This document shows, piece after piece, positions 6,763 to 13,431 of a stretch of 28,390 nucleotides of DNA (position 1 is its first letter; each line of letters starts with the position of its first letter). The stretch comes from CAYLHS01 sp964496205 (GTDB lineage: Bacteria > Actinomycetota > Acidimicrobiia > Spongiisociales > UBA4744). The notes under the pieces are model-generated. The model did not search any database and was not told the origin of the DNA. It saw nothing but the letters and a program-made list of their open reading frames with translations. Location: contig CAZBXV010000027.1 of NCBI GenBank assembly GCA_964496205.1, positions 1 through 28,390 of the forward strand. The letters run 5' to 3'. Both the position numbers and the translations under genes were made by a program.

Positions 6763-7320
6763 CTACCGACGGCGACGTTTCTTGCTCCTCCCACGCCTGA
6801 TCTTCCGGGGTCGCTTTGGCGTGCCTCCGAGCTGCGCGAGTGATTCGACCTCCATGGTGCGGGCGGACATGTCGAGGAGGAGCCGGTCTCGCTCCTCACG
6901 TCCTTCGTCGGACAGGTAGCGCTCATCGACCTTCCCCATCAGACCTTGAGCCAGCCCCAGGTCGAGGCCATCCAGCGCCCTTCGAGCTTCTCCGAGACGC
7001 CTCGCGTTCGCCTCCATCTGATGTCTGCGCCACCGCTCAGCTTCCTGGATGTAGAGGTCGACGCGATCGCGGGATGAGGAAGATGCAAGGTCGACCAGTC
7101 GTGTGGTGACAGGGTCGTCGGCCATCTCGAGGAAGTCATCGAGCTGTCCCTTCTGTCCGAGTTCGATGAGACGCTGCATGATCACCTCGGCCTGTTTCTC
7201 GGCGTGGGATCGACGGGCCGCAACTTCACCGGCCAGGTTCGTGTTGTCACCCGCCAGCTGCTCTGCTTCGTCGAAGCGGTACTCGTCGAGAAGTTCACGT
7301 AGCCGGCTCGTTTCCACCAT
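6763..7320 (-). CDS. Helical protein with strongly basic C-terminal tail, unknown function
   Basis: This 185-residue, largely alpha-helical, charged protein is not in a family I recognise. The N-terminal half reads as amphipathic helices (LRELLDEYRFDEAEQLAG; EKQAEVIMQRLIELGQKG), possibly helical-repeat or coiled-coil. The middle has YIQEAERWRRHQMEANARR and REERDRLLLDMSARTMEVE. The last 18 residues are almost all Lys/Arg/Pro, suggesting nucleic-acid or membrane-phosphate binding. The ATG at 7320 was chosen because it begins the coherent helical frame and lies 9 nt after a TACGTT hexamer; the upstream extension in this frame is antisense to the cupin gene and has no support. Confidence 0.6.
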   Translation of the reverse strand: MVETSRLRELLDEYRFDEAEQLAGDNTNLAGEVAARRSHAEKQAEVIMQRLIELGQKGQLDDFLEMADDPVTTRLVDLASSSSRDRVDLYIQEAERWRRHQMEANARRLGEARRALDGLDLGLAQGLMGKVDERYLSDEGREERDRLLLDMSARTMEVESLAQLGGTPKRPRKIRRGRSKKRRRR

Positions 7321-7329
7321 GGTGCGGCC

Positions 7330-7335
7330 AACGTA
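7330..7335 (-). promoter_or_regulatory. -10 hexamer TACGTT, probable leaderless promoter
   Basis: TACGTT on the minus strand is followed by 9 nt and ATG 7320. No Shine-Dalgarno is visible. Confidence 0.35.
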
Positions 7336-7404
7336 GCCGAGTGGTAGACCTATCGGACTCGCGGAGACGCAAGAATGGTGGGGACCCGACCTCAGGGGGA
7401 ATCG

Positions 7405-7779
7405 ATGGCAGCACCCGATCAGGTTGTGAATCTCGGCGAGAAGTTCGCAGCATTCGACGAGCAGTGGTCGCCCAAGATCATCGGCGCAGTCAACGATCTG
7501 CAGCTGAAGATCGCCAAAGTGCAAGGTGAGTTCGTGTGGCACACCCACGATGAGACCGACGAGTTCTTTTTCGTCAGGTCGGGCCAGCTCACGATCCTGC
7601 TCGGAGGTCGAGACGACGTGAAGCTCGGACCCGGCGAGTTCTTCGTCGTGCCAAAGGGTGTCGAGCACTGTCCGAGCGCAGAAGAGGAGTGCGAGATCCT
7701 TCTGCTCGAACCCGTTGGCGTCGTCAACACCGGCGATGCCACGGACAGTGAGATGACTGCTCAGGAGGAGTGGATCTAG
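7405..7779 (+). CDS. Cupin domain protein
   Basis: This is a 124-residue single-domain cupin. Motif 1 is HTHDETDE with predicted metal ligands His46, His48 and Glu53, followed by FFFVRSG. Motif 2 is PGEFFVVPKGVEH with His88, matching G-x5-PxG-x2-H. All four usual metal ligands are present, so it could bind a divalent metal. Proteins like this are often small isomerases, dioxygenase-like enzymes or stress proteins; the reaction cannot be assigned. The ATG at 7405 was preferred over 7375 because aggggga (7394-7400) lies 4 nt upstream. It is divergent from the helical protein and convergent with the LLM gene, so likely monocistronic. Confidence 0.85.
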   Translation: MAAPDQVVNLGEKFAAFDEQWSPKIIGAVNDLQLKIAKVQGEFVWHTHDETDEFFFVRSGQLTILLGGRDDVKLGPGEFFVVPKGVEHCPSAEEECEILLLEPVGVVNTGDATDSEMTAQEEWI

Positions 7780-7793
7780 CCCTTGGCTGGCAG

Positions 7794-8681
7794 CTAGATC
7801 ACCGGAGGCCCTTGGAGCACACGTTCTCGCAGACGTTCGAAGTCCCATGGATCGTCGGGTTCCGGCTTGAACCGATACGGGGCGATCGACTCCAGCCACC
7901 AGGTGACACCGACGTCACGGAACCGGGCGACCAGTTCCGCTGCTTCGTCCGGACGATCGCTGGGGCTGTCACTGGCGTACACGACATCGAACGGGTCGTC
8001 ACTCGTACGGTGCCGGCGGACATAGTCGATACACTCTCTGAGGAGTTGGAACTCCTTCTCTCCGTACTCGGGCATGAGCGGCATGACGCCATCCCATCGT
8101 GCCGCCCGCCGCATGGGTTTGCGGTGCGGCCACATGCCGCCCACCCAGATTGGGATGCGTGGCTGCTGGACGGGCGCGGGCAGGAACCGTGCTCCCTCGA
8201 CCCGGTAGTGCGCGCCCACGTGGTTGACCTCGGTGCCCGACCACAGCTGCGTGATGACGTCGAGGGCCTCGTCCAGCATCTCGGCGCGCACCCGGAGGTC
8301 GGTCTCCTCCCCAAGAAGGTCGTACTCGCTGGTTCCCCCGCCACTTCCCACGCCGAGCACAGCTCGGCTGCCGGAGAGCCGGTCGAGTGTTGCGACCTCT
8401 CGGGCGAGCTTGTGGGGACGCCGTCTCGGTACGGGCGTCACCGTGGTGCCAAGGCGAATACGGCTCGTGACCGCAGCCGCGCCGGCCAGCGCGATCCACG
8501 GGTCGACCATGTCCCGTCCGACTGGTGAGCTGTCGGGACCGAGCGGTTGACCTGAGATGTGGTCCCAGAGGAACAGCCCGTCCCAACGGTTCTCCTCGGC
8601 GCCCACGGCACGCTGAACGACCTTGTGAGGGTCGCCGAACGCACCGAAGTTCGGCACGTACAGACCGCGTGCAAGCACCAT
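7794..8681 (-). CDS. LLM-class F420-dependent oxidoreductase
   Basis: This is a ~295-residue luciferase-like (bacterial luciferase superfamily) TIM-barrel protein. Visible family segments are GLFLWDHI near the N-terminus, DPWIALAGAAAVTSRIRLGTTVTP, RRPHKLAREVATLDRLSGSRAVLGVG, and RFLPAPVQQPRIPIWVGG. In actinobacteria this subfamily usually uses F420 rather than FMN. The start MVLARGLYVPNFG was taken as the natural beginning of beta-1; an in-frame ATG at 8738 would add 19 unconserved-looking residues. The short intergenic region to the divergent flavodoxin gene (8682-8780) must hold both promoters. The substrate is unknown. A second LLM protein lies at 11538-12515. Confidence 0.88.
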   Translation of the reverse strand: MVLARGLYVPNFGAFGDPHKVVQRAVGAEENRWDGLFLWDHISGQPLGPDSSPVGRDMVDPWIALAGAAAVTSRIRLGTTVTPVPRRRPHKLAREVATLDRLSGSRAVLGVGSGGGTSEYDLLGEETDLRVRAEMLDEALDVITQLWSGTEVNHVGAHYRVEGARFLPAPVQQPRIPIWVGGMWPHRKPMRRAARWDGVMPLMPEYGEKEFQLLRECIDYVRRHRTSDDPFDVVYASDSPSDRPDEAAELVARFRDVGVTWWLESIAPYRFKPEPDDPWDFERLRERVLQGPPVI

Positions 8682-8746
8682 TCGAGAGGCAGCGCCCGTC
8701 CGACTCGAGCAGCTGACCGCCCATTCTCGCGACTGCATCGGCGTGA

Positions 8747-8752
8747 TAGCCT
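8747..8752 (+). promoter_or_regulatory. -10 hexamer TAGCCT upstream of flavodoxin gene
   Basis: TAGCCT lies 28 nt before GTG 8781, giving a leader of about 20 nt that contains the GAGGGG ribosome-binding site at 8768-8773. This is a leadered use of the same hexamer seen at leaderless genes. Confidence 0.4.
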
Positions 8753-8780
8753 CGGACGGTAGCCACTGAGGGGGTTGTTG

Positions 8781-9326
8781 GTGAATGTCCTCGTTGCGTA
8801 TGCCAGCCGGCACGGATCCACCACCGGCATCGCCGAACGCATCTCCGCGCGGCTCCATGCAGCAGGATTCGAGACCACTTGCAGCTCGGTCGGCGAGGTC
8901 GGTAGCCTCAAGACCTACGACGCGTTCGTGATCGGCAGCGCCGCGTACATGTTCCACTGGCTGAAGGAAGCGACCAGGTTCGTCAAGCGAAACCGCAAGG
9001 TTCTTGCCCAGCGTCCTGTGTGGTTGTTCAGCAGCGGGCCCTTGGGTACGGAACTCGTCGACGACAAGGGTCAGGACGTGTTCTCTGCAGCACGCCCCAA
9101 GGAGTTCGAGGAGCTCGAACCCCTCATCGATATCCACGGTGACCGCGTGTTCTTTGGTGCACGCGACGCCGATGTGAAGCCGAAAGGTATGGCGGAACAG
9201 CTCATGCGATTCATGCCCGCCGCCAGGGATGCCCTTCCCACCGGCGACTTCCGCGACTGGGATGCCATCGAGGCCTGGGCGGACGAGATCGGTGATGAAC
9301 TGCGAACGATGAACGCTGCCACGTAG
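8781..9326 (+). CDS. Flavodoxin domain protein (protoporphyrinogen oxidase-like)
   Basis: This ~181-residue FMN-binding flavodoxin-type protein belongs to the Flavodoxin_5 kind. The phosphate loop is VAYASRHGSTTGIAERIS, then YDAFVIGSAAYMFHWLKEATRFVKRN (isoalloxazine loops), then WLFSSGPLG, and DFRDWDAIEAWADEIG at the end. HemG-like and uncharacterised flavodoxins share this pattern. The GTG at 8781 was chosen because GAGGGG (8768-8773) is 7 nt upstream; the TTG codons at 8775 and 8778 lie too close to it. It resembles the second flavodoxin at 15122-15586, including the terminal RDWDAIxxWADE. It is divergent from the LLM gene. Its partner reductase is not evident. Confidence 0.83.
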   Translation: MNVLVAYASRHGSTTGIAERISARLHAAGFETTCSSVGEVGSLKTYDAFVIGSAAYMFHWLKEATRFVKRNRKVLAQRPVWLFSSGPLGTELVDDKGQDVFSAARPKEFEELEPLIDIHGDRVFFGARDADVKPKGMAEQLMRFMPAARDALPTGDFRDWDAIEAWADEIGDELRTMNAAT

Positions 9327-9381
9327 GGGAACGCCCACCTCGGACTTCAGCCGAACCTGGTCATCCGAAACATGTTCGATC

Positions 9382-9544
9382 TCAGGTGCCGGTCCTCGAC
9401 GAAACCGTTGGGCTGCCTGGTCTGACCGAACCGGCGGCCGGCAAGAGAACTCCCCACACGATCGCCGACGCCGACCACCCGGTACCGACCGCTCCGCCGC
9501 TGCCCGGAAACATCAGCGACATGACCCCGACCAACACGGCCGGT
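9382..9544 (-). pseudogene. C-terminal remnant of a paralogue of the 1607-2380 membrane protein
   Basis: Read on the minus strand this stretch encodes LVGVMSLMFPGSGGAVGT and then WSASAIVWGVLL, ending in TGA. It aligns without gaps with LIGVVSLVLPGETGALGT and WSVVAIAWGALL at the C-terminus of the membrane protein at 1607-2380, with roughly half the residues identical over about 45. The rest of that protein is absent: the next upstream sequence is the promoter and start of the + strand gene at 9568. There is no start codon of its own in context. It is best read as a truncated duplicate. Confidence 0.7.
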
Positions 9545-9551
9545 GTACACT
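9543..9551 (+). promoter_or_regulatory. Possible promoter/TetR half-site GTGTACACT before 9568
   Basis: GTGTACAC is an 8-bp palindrome, matching the right half of TetR operator O1, and TACACT (9546-9551) could be a -10 box 16 nt before ATG 9568. Control by the TetR regulator is speculative because the second full arm is missing. Confidence 0.25.
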
Positions 9552-9567
9552 GGTGTTGGGTGATCTG

Positions 9568-10035
9568 ATGGTCCTCATGAAGTCCCCCGAAACCGAAGAG
9601 CAGATCGGTGATGCGTCCAACCGACTGAAGTGGACACGCGACGGGGATGATCTGGTTGCTGGACGGTACCGGATTCGTCTGTCGAAACCCGGGCAGTGGG
9701 AGACGACCTATCGAGGACGACTTTTGCGGGTCGACCCCCGACGCTCGATGGCGGTGGCCGGGGCGGAATACCACTGTCGGGGGACTGAACGCATCCGACG
9801 CGTCGTGCAGTGGGCGTTGATGATGGGTGTCGCAACGCTGCTGGCTGTCGTGGCAGCCCACTGGTTTTCTTTGCTGGGCATCCTGCTCCTTGCAGTGGCG
9901 ATTTGGGTCTTCCTTGGTTCTGCCGTTCGGCTACTCGCCACCGCCAACCGGAACCTGCTCGATCCCTACCGCTCCCGAGACTCGTGGGAGCCTCCCGATT
10001 GGTGGATCCCCAGCAGGGACCCGACTCGCGAGTGA
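9568..10035 (+). CDS. Small membrane protein with two central helices, unknown function
   Basis: This is a 155-residue protein. Residues ~25-70 are polar and beta-like (RYRIRLSKPGQWETTYRGR), residues ~77-118 form a helical hairpin (VVQWALMMGVATLLAVVAAHWF, split around a short turn, and LLGILLLAVAIWVFLGSAV), and the tail is Trp/Pro-rich (WEPPDWWIPSRD). I recognise no family. The ATG at 9568 is preferred, with ATG 9577 as alternative; no clear ribosome-binding site is seen and a TACACT hexamer lies 16 nt upstream. It is wedged between two gene remnants, and its 3' end abuts the broken end of the phosphotransferase pseudogene, so it may have arrived with the rearrangement. Confidence 0.55.
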   Translation: MVLMKSPETEEQIGDASNRLKWTRDGDDLVAGRYRIRLSKPGQWETTYRGRLLRVDPRRSMAVAGAEYHCRGTERIRRVVQWALMMGVATLLAVVAAHWFSLLGILLLAVAIWVFLGSAVRLLATANRNLLDPYRSRDSWEPPDWWIPSRDPTRE

Positions 10036-10095
10036 ACACCGCCACGGTCGTGGGTCGAGTGATCGAGTGTCCGGTTGGACCAAGCGAGCGCGAGA

Positions 10096-10560
10096 GGTGA
10101 TGAAGCCGATCAGCCACCGACCTTTTTCGGCGCCGGTAGGAAGCCCACTGTCGGGCGCTGGTCGCCACAGTCGGGCGGCTGCCGAGCACAGGATCTCGTG
10201 GCGTTGGAGTATCGGGATCGACAGCTCCGACATGGGCGGCCCCAGCTCCTCCATCAGAAGCGCTCCTCTGTGCTCGTCGTGGCGGAACAGCCGAGGGCAT
10301 CCATCGCCGCCGGCCAGCAGGAGCACGGTGATCTCGTTGCTCGCAACGTCGACCTCCCGCAGGATGAGCAGCTTCAGCACGGCAGGGGTGCCGTCGGCAC
10401 GAGTCACCTCGAGAACGAACGACTCGGTCCCTCCAACGAGCTGCCGAACAGGTGTGAACGACCATTCGGCGGCCAGGCTTCCGACGAGGTCGGGCAGGTT
10501 GTCGATCCACTCGGGCGCGCCGGCGGTCGCCGCCTTGTTCGCGAGAACGTCGGATACTGA
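10096..10560 (-). pseudogene. Truncated aminoglycoside/hydroxyurea phosphotransferase-like pseudogene
   Basis: An open minus-strand frame encodes an N-terminal kinase lobe with strong resemblance to actinobacterial APH(6)/hydroxyurea-kinase-like proteins (PF04655). Segments are DVLANKAATAGAPEWIDNLP, then GGTESFVLEVTRADGTPAVLK with the ATP-site lysine, GDGCPRLFRHDEHRGALLME, and RHEILCSAAARLWRPAPDSG with GLPTGAEKGRWL. Homology stops near 10096, so the catalytic HGDxHxxN loop and metal-binding aspartate of the family are absent; what follows is antisense to the 9568 gene. No ATG, GTG or TTG opens the frame near the expected N-terminus (GTT stands there). Both ends are therefore lost, and the product cannot be an active kinase. 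This is a relic of a possible resistance or housekeeping kinase. Confidence 0.75.
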
Positions 10561-10622
10561 AACATGTTCGAGTAAGGCTACCGAGGAGGTTTGTGGAAAC
10601 GCGGGCGTTCGGGTGCGTGGGC

Positions 10623-10628
10623 TACCGT
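10623..10628 (+). promoter_or_regulatory. -10 hexamer TACCGT before 10638
   Basis: TACCGT precedes ATG 10638 by 9 nt, fitting the leaderless pattern of the window. A competing signal exists: GAGGAGG at 10583-10589 sits 3 nt before GTG 10593 in the same frame. Confidence 0.35.
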
Positions 10629-10637
10629 GAGACCTCC

Positions 10638-11240
10638 ATGGTTTCCCGCAAGATCGCGTTCATCGGATCGCACTCCGTTCGCAAGACGAACGCCGTCCAC
10701 TCCTTTGCCGGGGCAGTCGGGCGGAGCGGCCGAAGCGTCGAGGTTGGACGGGAAATCGTTCGCTACAGTCCGCTCGGACTGAACGAGGGAGCGACGCCGG
10801 AGGCTCAGCTGTGGGTGCTGGTGTCCCAGATTCAGCAGGAGCTGGAGCTGAGGAATCGGGCCGAAGTCCTTGTCACCGATCGTGCCGTGATCGACAACTT
10901 CGCCTACTTCTTGCGCGCTACCAACGGGGAGGACCCGTTCGACGTCAAGCCCCTGGTTCGGCAGTGGTCGTTGACCTATGACCTGTACGTGCGCCTTAGG
11001 CCTGACGTGCCACTGCGCACCGACGGGGTTCGGAGTACGAACGTACGGTTCCGTCAGGAGATCGAGACGATCCTCGACATGATCATCCCTAGGTACGTCG
11101 ACCAGGATCGGCTGGTCGAGTTGGGGGCGTCCGAGATCAACGAGGCGTTCGACTGGGGATCGCTCCTCGAGCAATTGTTCGGACCACCGACCGATGCGCC
11201 CCCGCAGCCGGTGACCTACGCCCCGACTCTCTGGGACTGA
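10638..11240 (+). CDS. AAA/NadR-like P-loop protein with altered Walker A
   Basis: This is a ~200-residue protein. KIAFIGSHSVRKT (residues 5-17) occupies the place of a P-loop of the type GTHSTGKT seen in small AAA/NadR-like kinases and ATPases, but the glycine before Lys is Arg, so the motif reads GSHSVRKT. Later family-like segments are VLVTDRAVIDNFAYFLRA (Walker B-like DR..IDN) and TYDLYVRLRPDVPLRTDGVR. Substrate and activity are unknown; nucleotide binding may be weakened. The start is uncertain: ATG 10638 (leaderless context, P-loop near N-terminus) is preferred over GTG 10593 with a close GAGGAGG. The C-terminus ends in Pro-rich TDAPPQPVTYAPTLWD. It is followed by a gene-free stretch. 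Confidence 0.6.
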   Translation: MVSRKIAFIGSHSVRKTNAVHSFAGAVGRSGRSVEVGREIVRYSPLGLNEGATPEAQLWVLVSQIQQELELRNRAEVLVTDRAVIDNFAYFLRATNGEDPFDVKPLVRQWSLTYDLYVRLRPDVPLRTDGVRSTNVRFRQEIETILDMIIPRYVDQDRLVELGASEINEAFDWGSLLEQLFGPPTDAPPQPVTYAPTLWD

Positions 11241-11537
11241 GAGCGACCCTGCTGTTTCTTCCCCCCCATGAGTCCCTCCTCTTGTCGGTCCCCCCAGCGA
11301 GCCGCGTTTCTTCCCGCGAGGTAGGGGGATGCCAAGTTCCCTCCCCCAACACTCGGGCTTCGACTTCGCGTGGGAAGGAAACGGTCTGTTTCTCCCTCCA
11401 GTGAGGCCGTAGGGCCGAACGTTGCGGGAGCGCCCCCGAAACCGGGGTGGTGCCCACCATGGGGCCGTGCAACACCTCTGGTTGCGTTCTGGCTGTCGGC
11501 TGTCTGCTGGTATCTGTTTGCTGCGAGCGAAGCTCGC
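11241..11537. other. Gene-free stretch with C-tracts
   Basis: There is no convincing gene on either strand in about 300 bases. The + strand has several C-runs (cccccccatg near 11264, ccccccag near 11290) interleaved with pyrimidine-rich segments, so the minus strand is polypurine with G-runs. Short inverted repeats are present (for example around cccccgaaaccggggtgg). I cannot match it to a known RNA family by eye. It ends in the hairpin at 11523-11537. Confidence 0.4.
11523..11537 (-). terminator. Hairpin directly after LLM stop codon
   Basis: gcgagc-gaa-gctcgc is a perfect 6-bp GC-rich stem with a 3-nt loop, beginning immediately after the minus-strand stop at 11538-11540. There is no T-tract, so it would be a non-canonical terminator or a 3'-end stabiliser. 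Confidence 0.4.
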
Positions 11538-12515
11538 CTACCCCACGATCGGTGCCACGGTTTCACCCAGCAGAGCAACTCTCTCCGGGATGTGACCGTT
11601 GGCAGGCATGTTGATCGTGAACCCGTCGACGCCGAGCGCTTTCTGCTCGGTCAGTGTCTCCCCGATGGTGTCGGGATCGCCGTAGATCACCCGACTCCTG
11701 ATCTGGTCGAGCGTCTCCTCATCGAGTGCTGACACGTCGACACCGCGTCGTCCGAGATAGGCATCGAGTTCAGCCTTGGCCTGCTCCATCGTGGGTGCAA
11801 TGCAAGCGGATCGGAGCCACGACACGGTGATCTCGGAACGGTCCCGTCCAAGGTTCGCGCAGTGGTTGTCGAGCGCTTCCAGCTTGCGCGGCACGTCTTC
11901 GGGAGCGCAGATCAGGTTGGACTCGTCTGCGTACTGGGCCACCATCCGCAAGGTCTTCTTTTCGCCCGCACCGCCGATCATCACGGGAATCCGGCCGACC
12001 GGCGGCGGCTGGTTGATGGCGTCCTTCACCTGATAGTGCTTGCCATCCAAGCTGGGCCGCTCGTCCCGGAGCATCGGCAGAATGATGTTCAGTGCCTCTT
12101 CCAGTTTCTCGAATCGGTCGGTGAACGTGCCAAATGGTATGCCAAAGGCGTTGTGCTCGAGTTCGAACCAGCCGGCGCCGATTCCGAGCAAGGCACGCCC
12201 TCCGGAGACGATATCGAGAGCAGTGATGACCTTGGCGAGGACTGGCGGGTAGCGGTACGTGTTGCCCGCAACCAGAGCACCGAGGCGAACCTTCGATGTC
12301 TCCCGTGCCAGGCCGGCGAGGAGCGTGTTGGACTCGATCATGTACTGGTCCGGGTTGCCGAGGCCGGGCAGCTGGTAGAAGTGGTCCATCACCAGCACGG
12401 TGTCGAACCGTGATTCGTCTGCCTCTTTCGCTTGGCGGGCGATGGCGTCGAACAGCGTGTCGGGACCGACACCGGGGTACGTGAAGTTGGGAATCTGGTA
12501 GCCGAGCTTCGTCAT
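11538..12515 (-). CDS. LLM-class F420-dependent oxidoreductase
   Basis: This is a 325-residue luciferase-like TIM-barrel enzyme. Family features include the N-terminal KLGYQIPNFTYPG, FDTVLVMDHFYQLPGLG, VRLGALVAGNTYRYPPVLAK, DIVSGGRALLGIGAGWFELEH (the typical GAGW), and PPPVGRIPVMIGGAGEKKTLR, followed by the late YGDPDTIGETL and GVDGFTIN. This matches the actinobacterial 'F420-dependent oxidoreductase' subgroup (TIGR03560-like). AAGGGG lies 9 nt before ATG. TAGGGT (12543-12548, minus) is a plausible -10, giving a leader of about 25 nt. It is not closely similar to the LLM protein at 7794-8681, so the two probably act on different substrates. Likely monocistronic. Confidence 0.9.
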   Translation of the reverse strand: MTKLGYQIPNFTYPGVGPDTLFDAIARQAKEADESRFDTVLVMDHFYQLPGLGNPDQYMIESNTLLAGLARETSKVRLGALVAGNTYRYPPVLAKVITALDIVSGGRALLGIGAGWFELEHNAFGIPFGTFTDRFEKLEEALNIILPMLRDERPSLDGKHYQVKDAINQPPPVGRIPVMIGGAGEKKTLRMVAQYADESNLICAPEDVPRKLEALDNHCANLGRDRSEITVSWLRSACIAPTMEQAKAELDAYLGRRGVDVSALDEETLDQIRSRVIYGDPDTIGETLTEQKALGVDGFTINMPANGHIPERVALLGETVAPIVG

Positions 12516-12819
12516 GTGAACACCCCTTCTGCTGACATTCTGACCCTACCCGGGTTCTGATGATTGTCTGGAGCCTGATGTCCATTGTGCACCCGGCATG
12601 ATGGGGTGGTCCCCGGATGATCAACTGTCTCCCCCACACCCGGCTTCACGATCTTGGGTACAGCATGGAGTTCTCCCAGGACGACAACGGCGTGTGGTGG
12701 GCATCTTTCGTGTCAGCCGCCAACGAGGACTTCAGAGTCGCGAGGTACGCGAGACAGAAGAGGGTGCCGCCGAGCGGGCTCGTCGCCGGTGGTAGACGGA
12801 GCAGATCGGCTGAGAGTCG
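12516..12819. other. Intergenic stretch with one doubtful small ORF
   Basis: The first ~100 bases hold the promoter and leader of the LLM gene. On the + strand, ATG 12665 opens a frame beginning MEFSQDDNGVWWASFV with good codon use for about 38 codons, then arginine-rich less typical codons, and runs antisense into the lipoprotein gene to a stop at 12901. It may be the stump of a short gene; I recognise no family and do not call it as a CDS. Confidence 0.3.
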
Positions 12820-13356
12820 CTACGACACCCAGCTCGTGGTGGTCACACCGGTGACGTCGCTGGTTGCGGGCTCCCACGAGCTACCGGACCACTGGAACTG
12901 ATACACCTGCCCGTGACCGCCGAAGAGGCGTGGCGTCACGCCGACCTCAATGCCAACGATCCCCGGAGCGAGGTCCTCCACCGGCCCGACGGTGATGAGG
13001 AGGCTGTTGCCGCCGTCAATCGCCCCACTTGGTCCGAAGAGCGACTCGGTTTGCCTCACGAACCGGACCCCCGGAACCTCATCGGCGATGGCCTGTTGTG
13101 TGGCGTCAGACATCGGCTGCTCTTGTCCAACTTCCGTGGTGACCTTGATGAGTTGGTCGCGCACGTACACGGTCGGAGGGCAGCCACTCCCGCACGCCTC
13201 GACGATCGCCATGGCAGTGATCTTGGCACCTACCTCGGGGGTCATATGGGGCGGTGCACCTTGCGACGTGGGCGGTGCATCTCCGGACGAACCGCAGGCA
13301 ACCACGAAGAGGGCAAGGAGGAGGGCAGCTCCCGAAGCGGTGATGGCTTTCTTCAT
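12820..13356 (-). CDS. Lipoprotein, unknown function
   Basis: This is a 178-residue exported protein. The signal peptide MKKAITASGAALLLALFVVA is followed by Cys21 (lipobox VVAC). The mature part begins with a Ser/Gly/Pro-rich spacer, then a conserved-looking domain with a Cys pair (EACGSGCPPTVYVRD), a long central strand-rich region (LLITVGPVEDLAPGIVGIEVGV), and the final VYQFQWSGSSWEPA. No family is recognised. GGAGG in the leader (minus strand) lies 9 nt before the ATG. It is divergent from the YihY/BrkB-like gene. The paired cysteines may form a disulfide outside the membrane (inference). Confidence 0.75.
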   Translation of the reverse strand: MKKAITASGAALLLALFVVACGSSGDAPPTSQGAPPHMTPEVGAKITAMAIVEACGSGCPPTVYVRDQLIKVTTEVGQEQPMSDATQQAIADEVPGVRFVRQTESLFGPSGAIDGGNSLLITVGPVEDLAPGIVGIEVGVTPRLFGGHGQVYQFQWSGSSWEPATSDVTGVTTTSWVS

Positions 13357-13416
13357 CTTCCGATCCCTCCGGATACCATTATGGCGAACCTTGGCAAGTG
13401 TGCGGAACGCAGGTAC

Positions 13417-13422
13417 TAGCCT
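13417..13422 (+). promoter_or_regulatory. -10 hexamer TAGCCT before YihY/BrkB gene
   Basis: TAGCCT is 9 nt before GTG 13432 and 18 nt before ATG 13441. The spacing favours the GTG as a leaderless start. Confidence 0.4.
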
Positions 13423-13431
13423 TCCGGGACC

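Noticed and set aside
9575..10510. Minus-strand frame of 311 codons over the 9568 gene and the pseudogene
   Set aside because: Arg/Pro-rich shadow; the phosphotransferase signature lies in another minus-strand frame and the membrane protein is on the + strand.
11260..11300. Possible G-quadruplex on the minus strand
   Set aside because: Only three separate runs of at least three G with a long loop; not strong enough to list as a feature.
12665..12901. Small + strand ORF starting MEFSQDDNGVWWASFV
   Set aside because: Codon use is good only for the first part, no family is recognised, and the end is antisense to a clear lipoprotein gene; kept only as a note in the intergenic entry.
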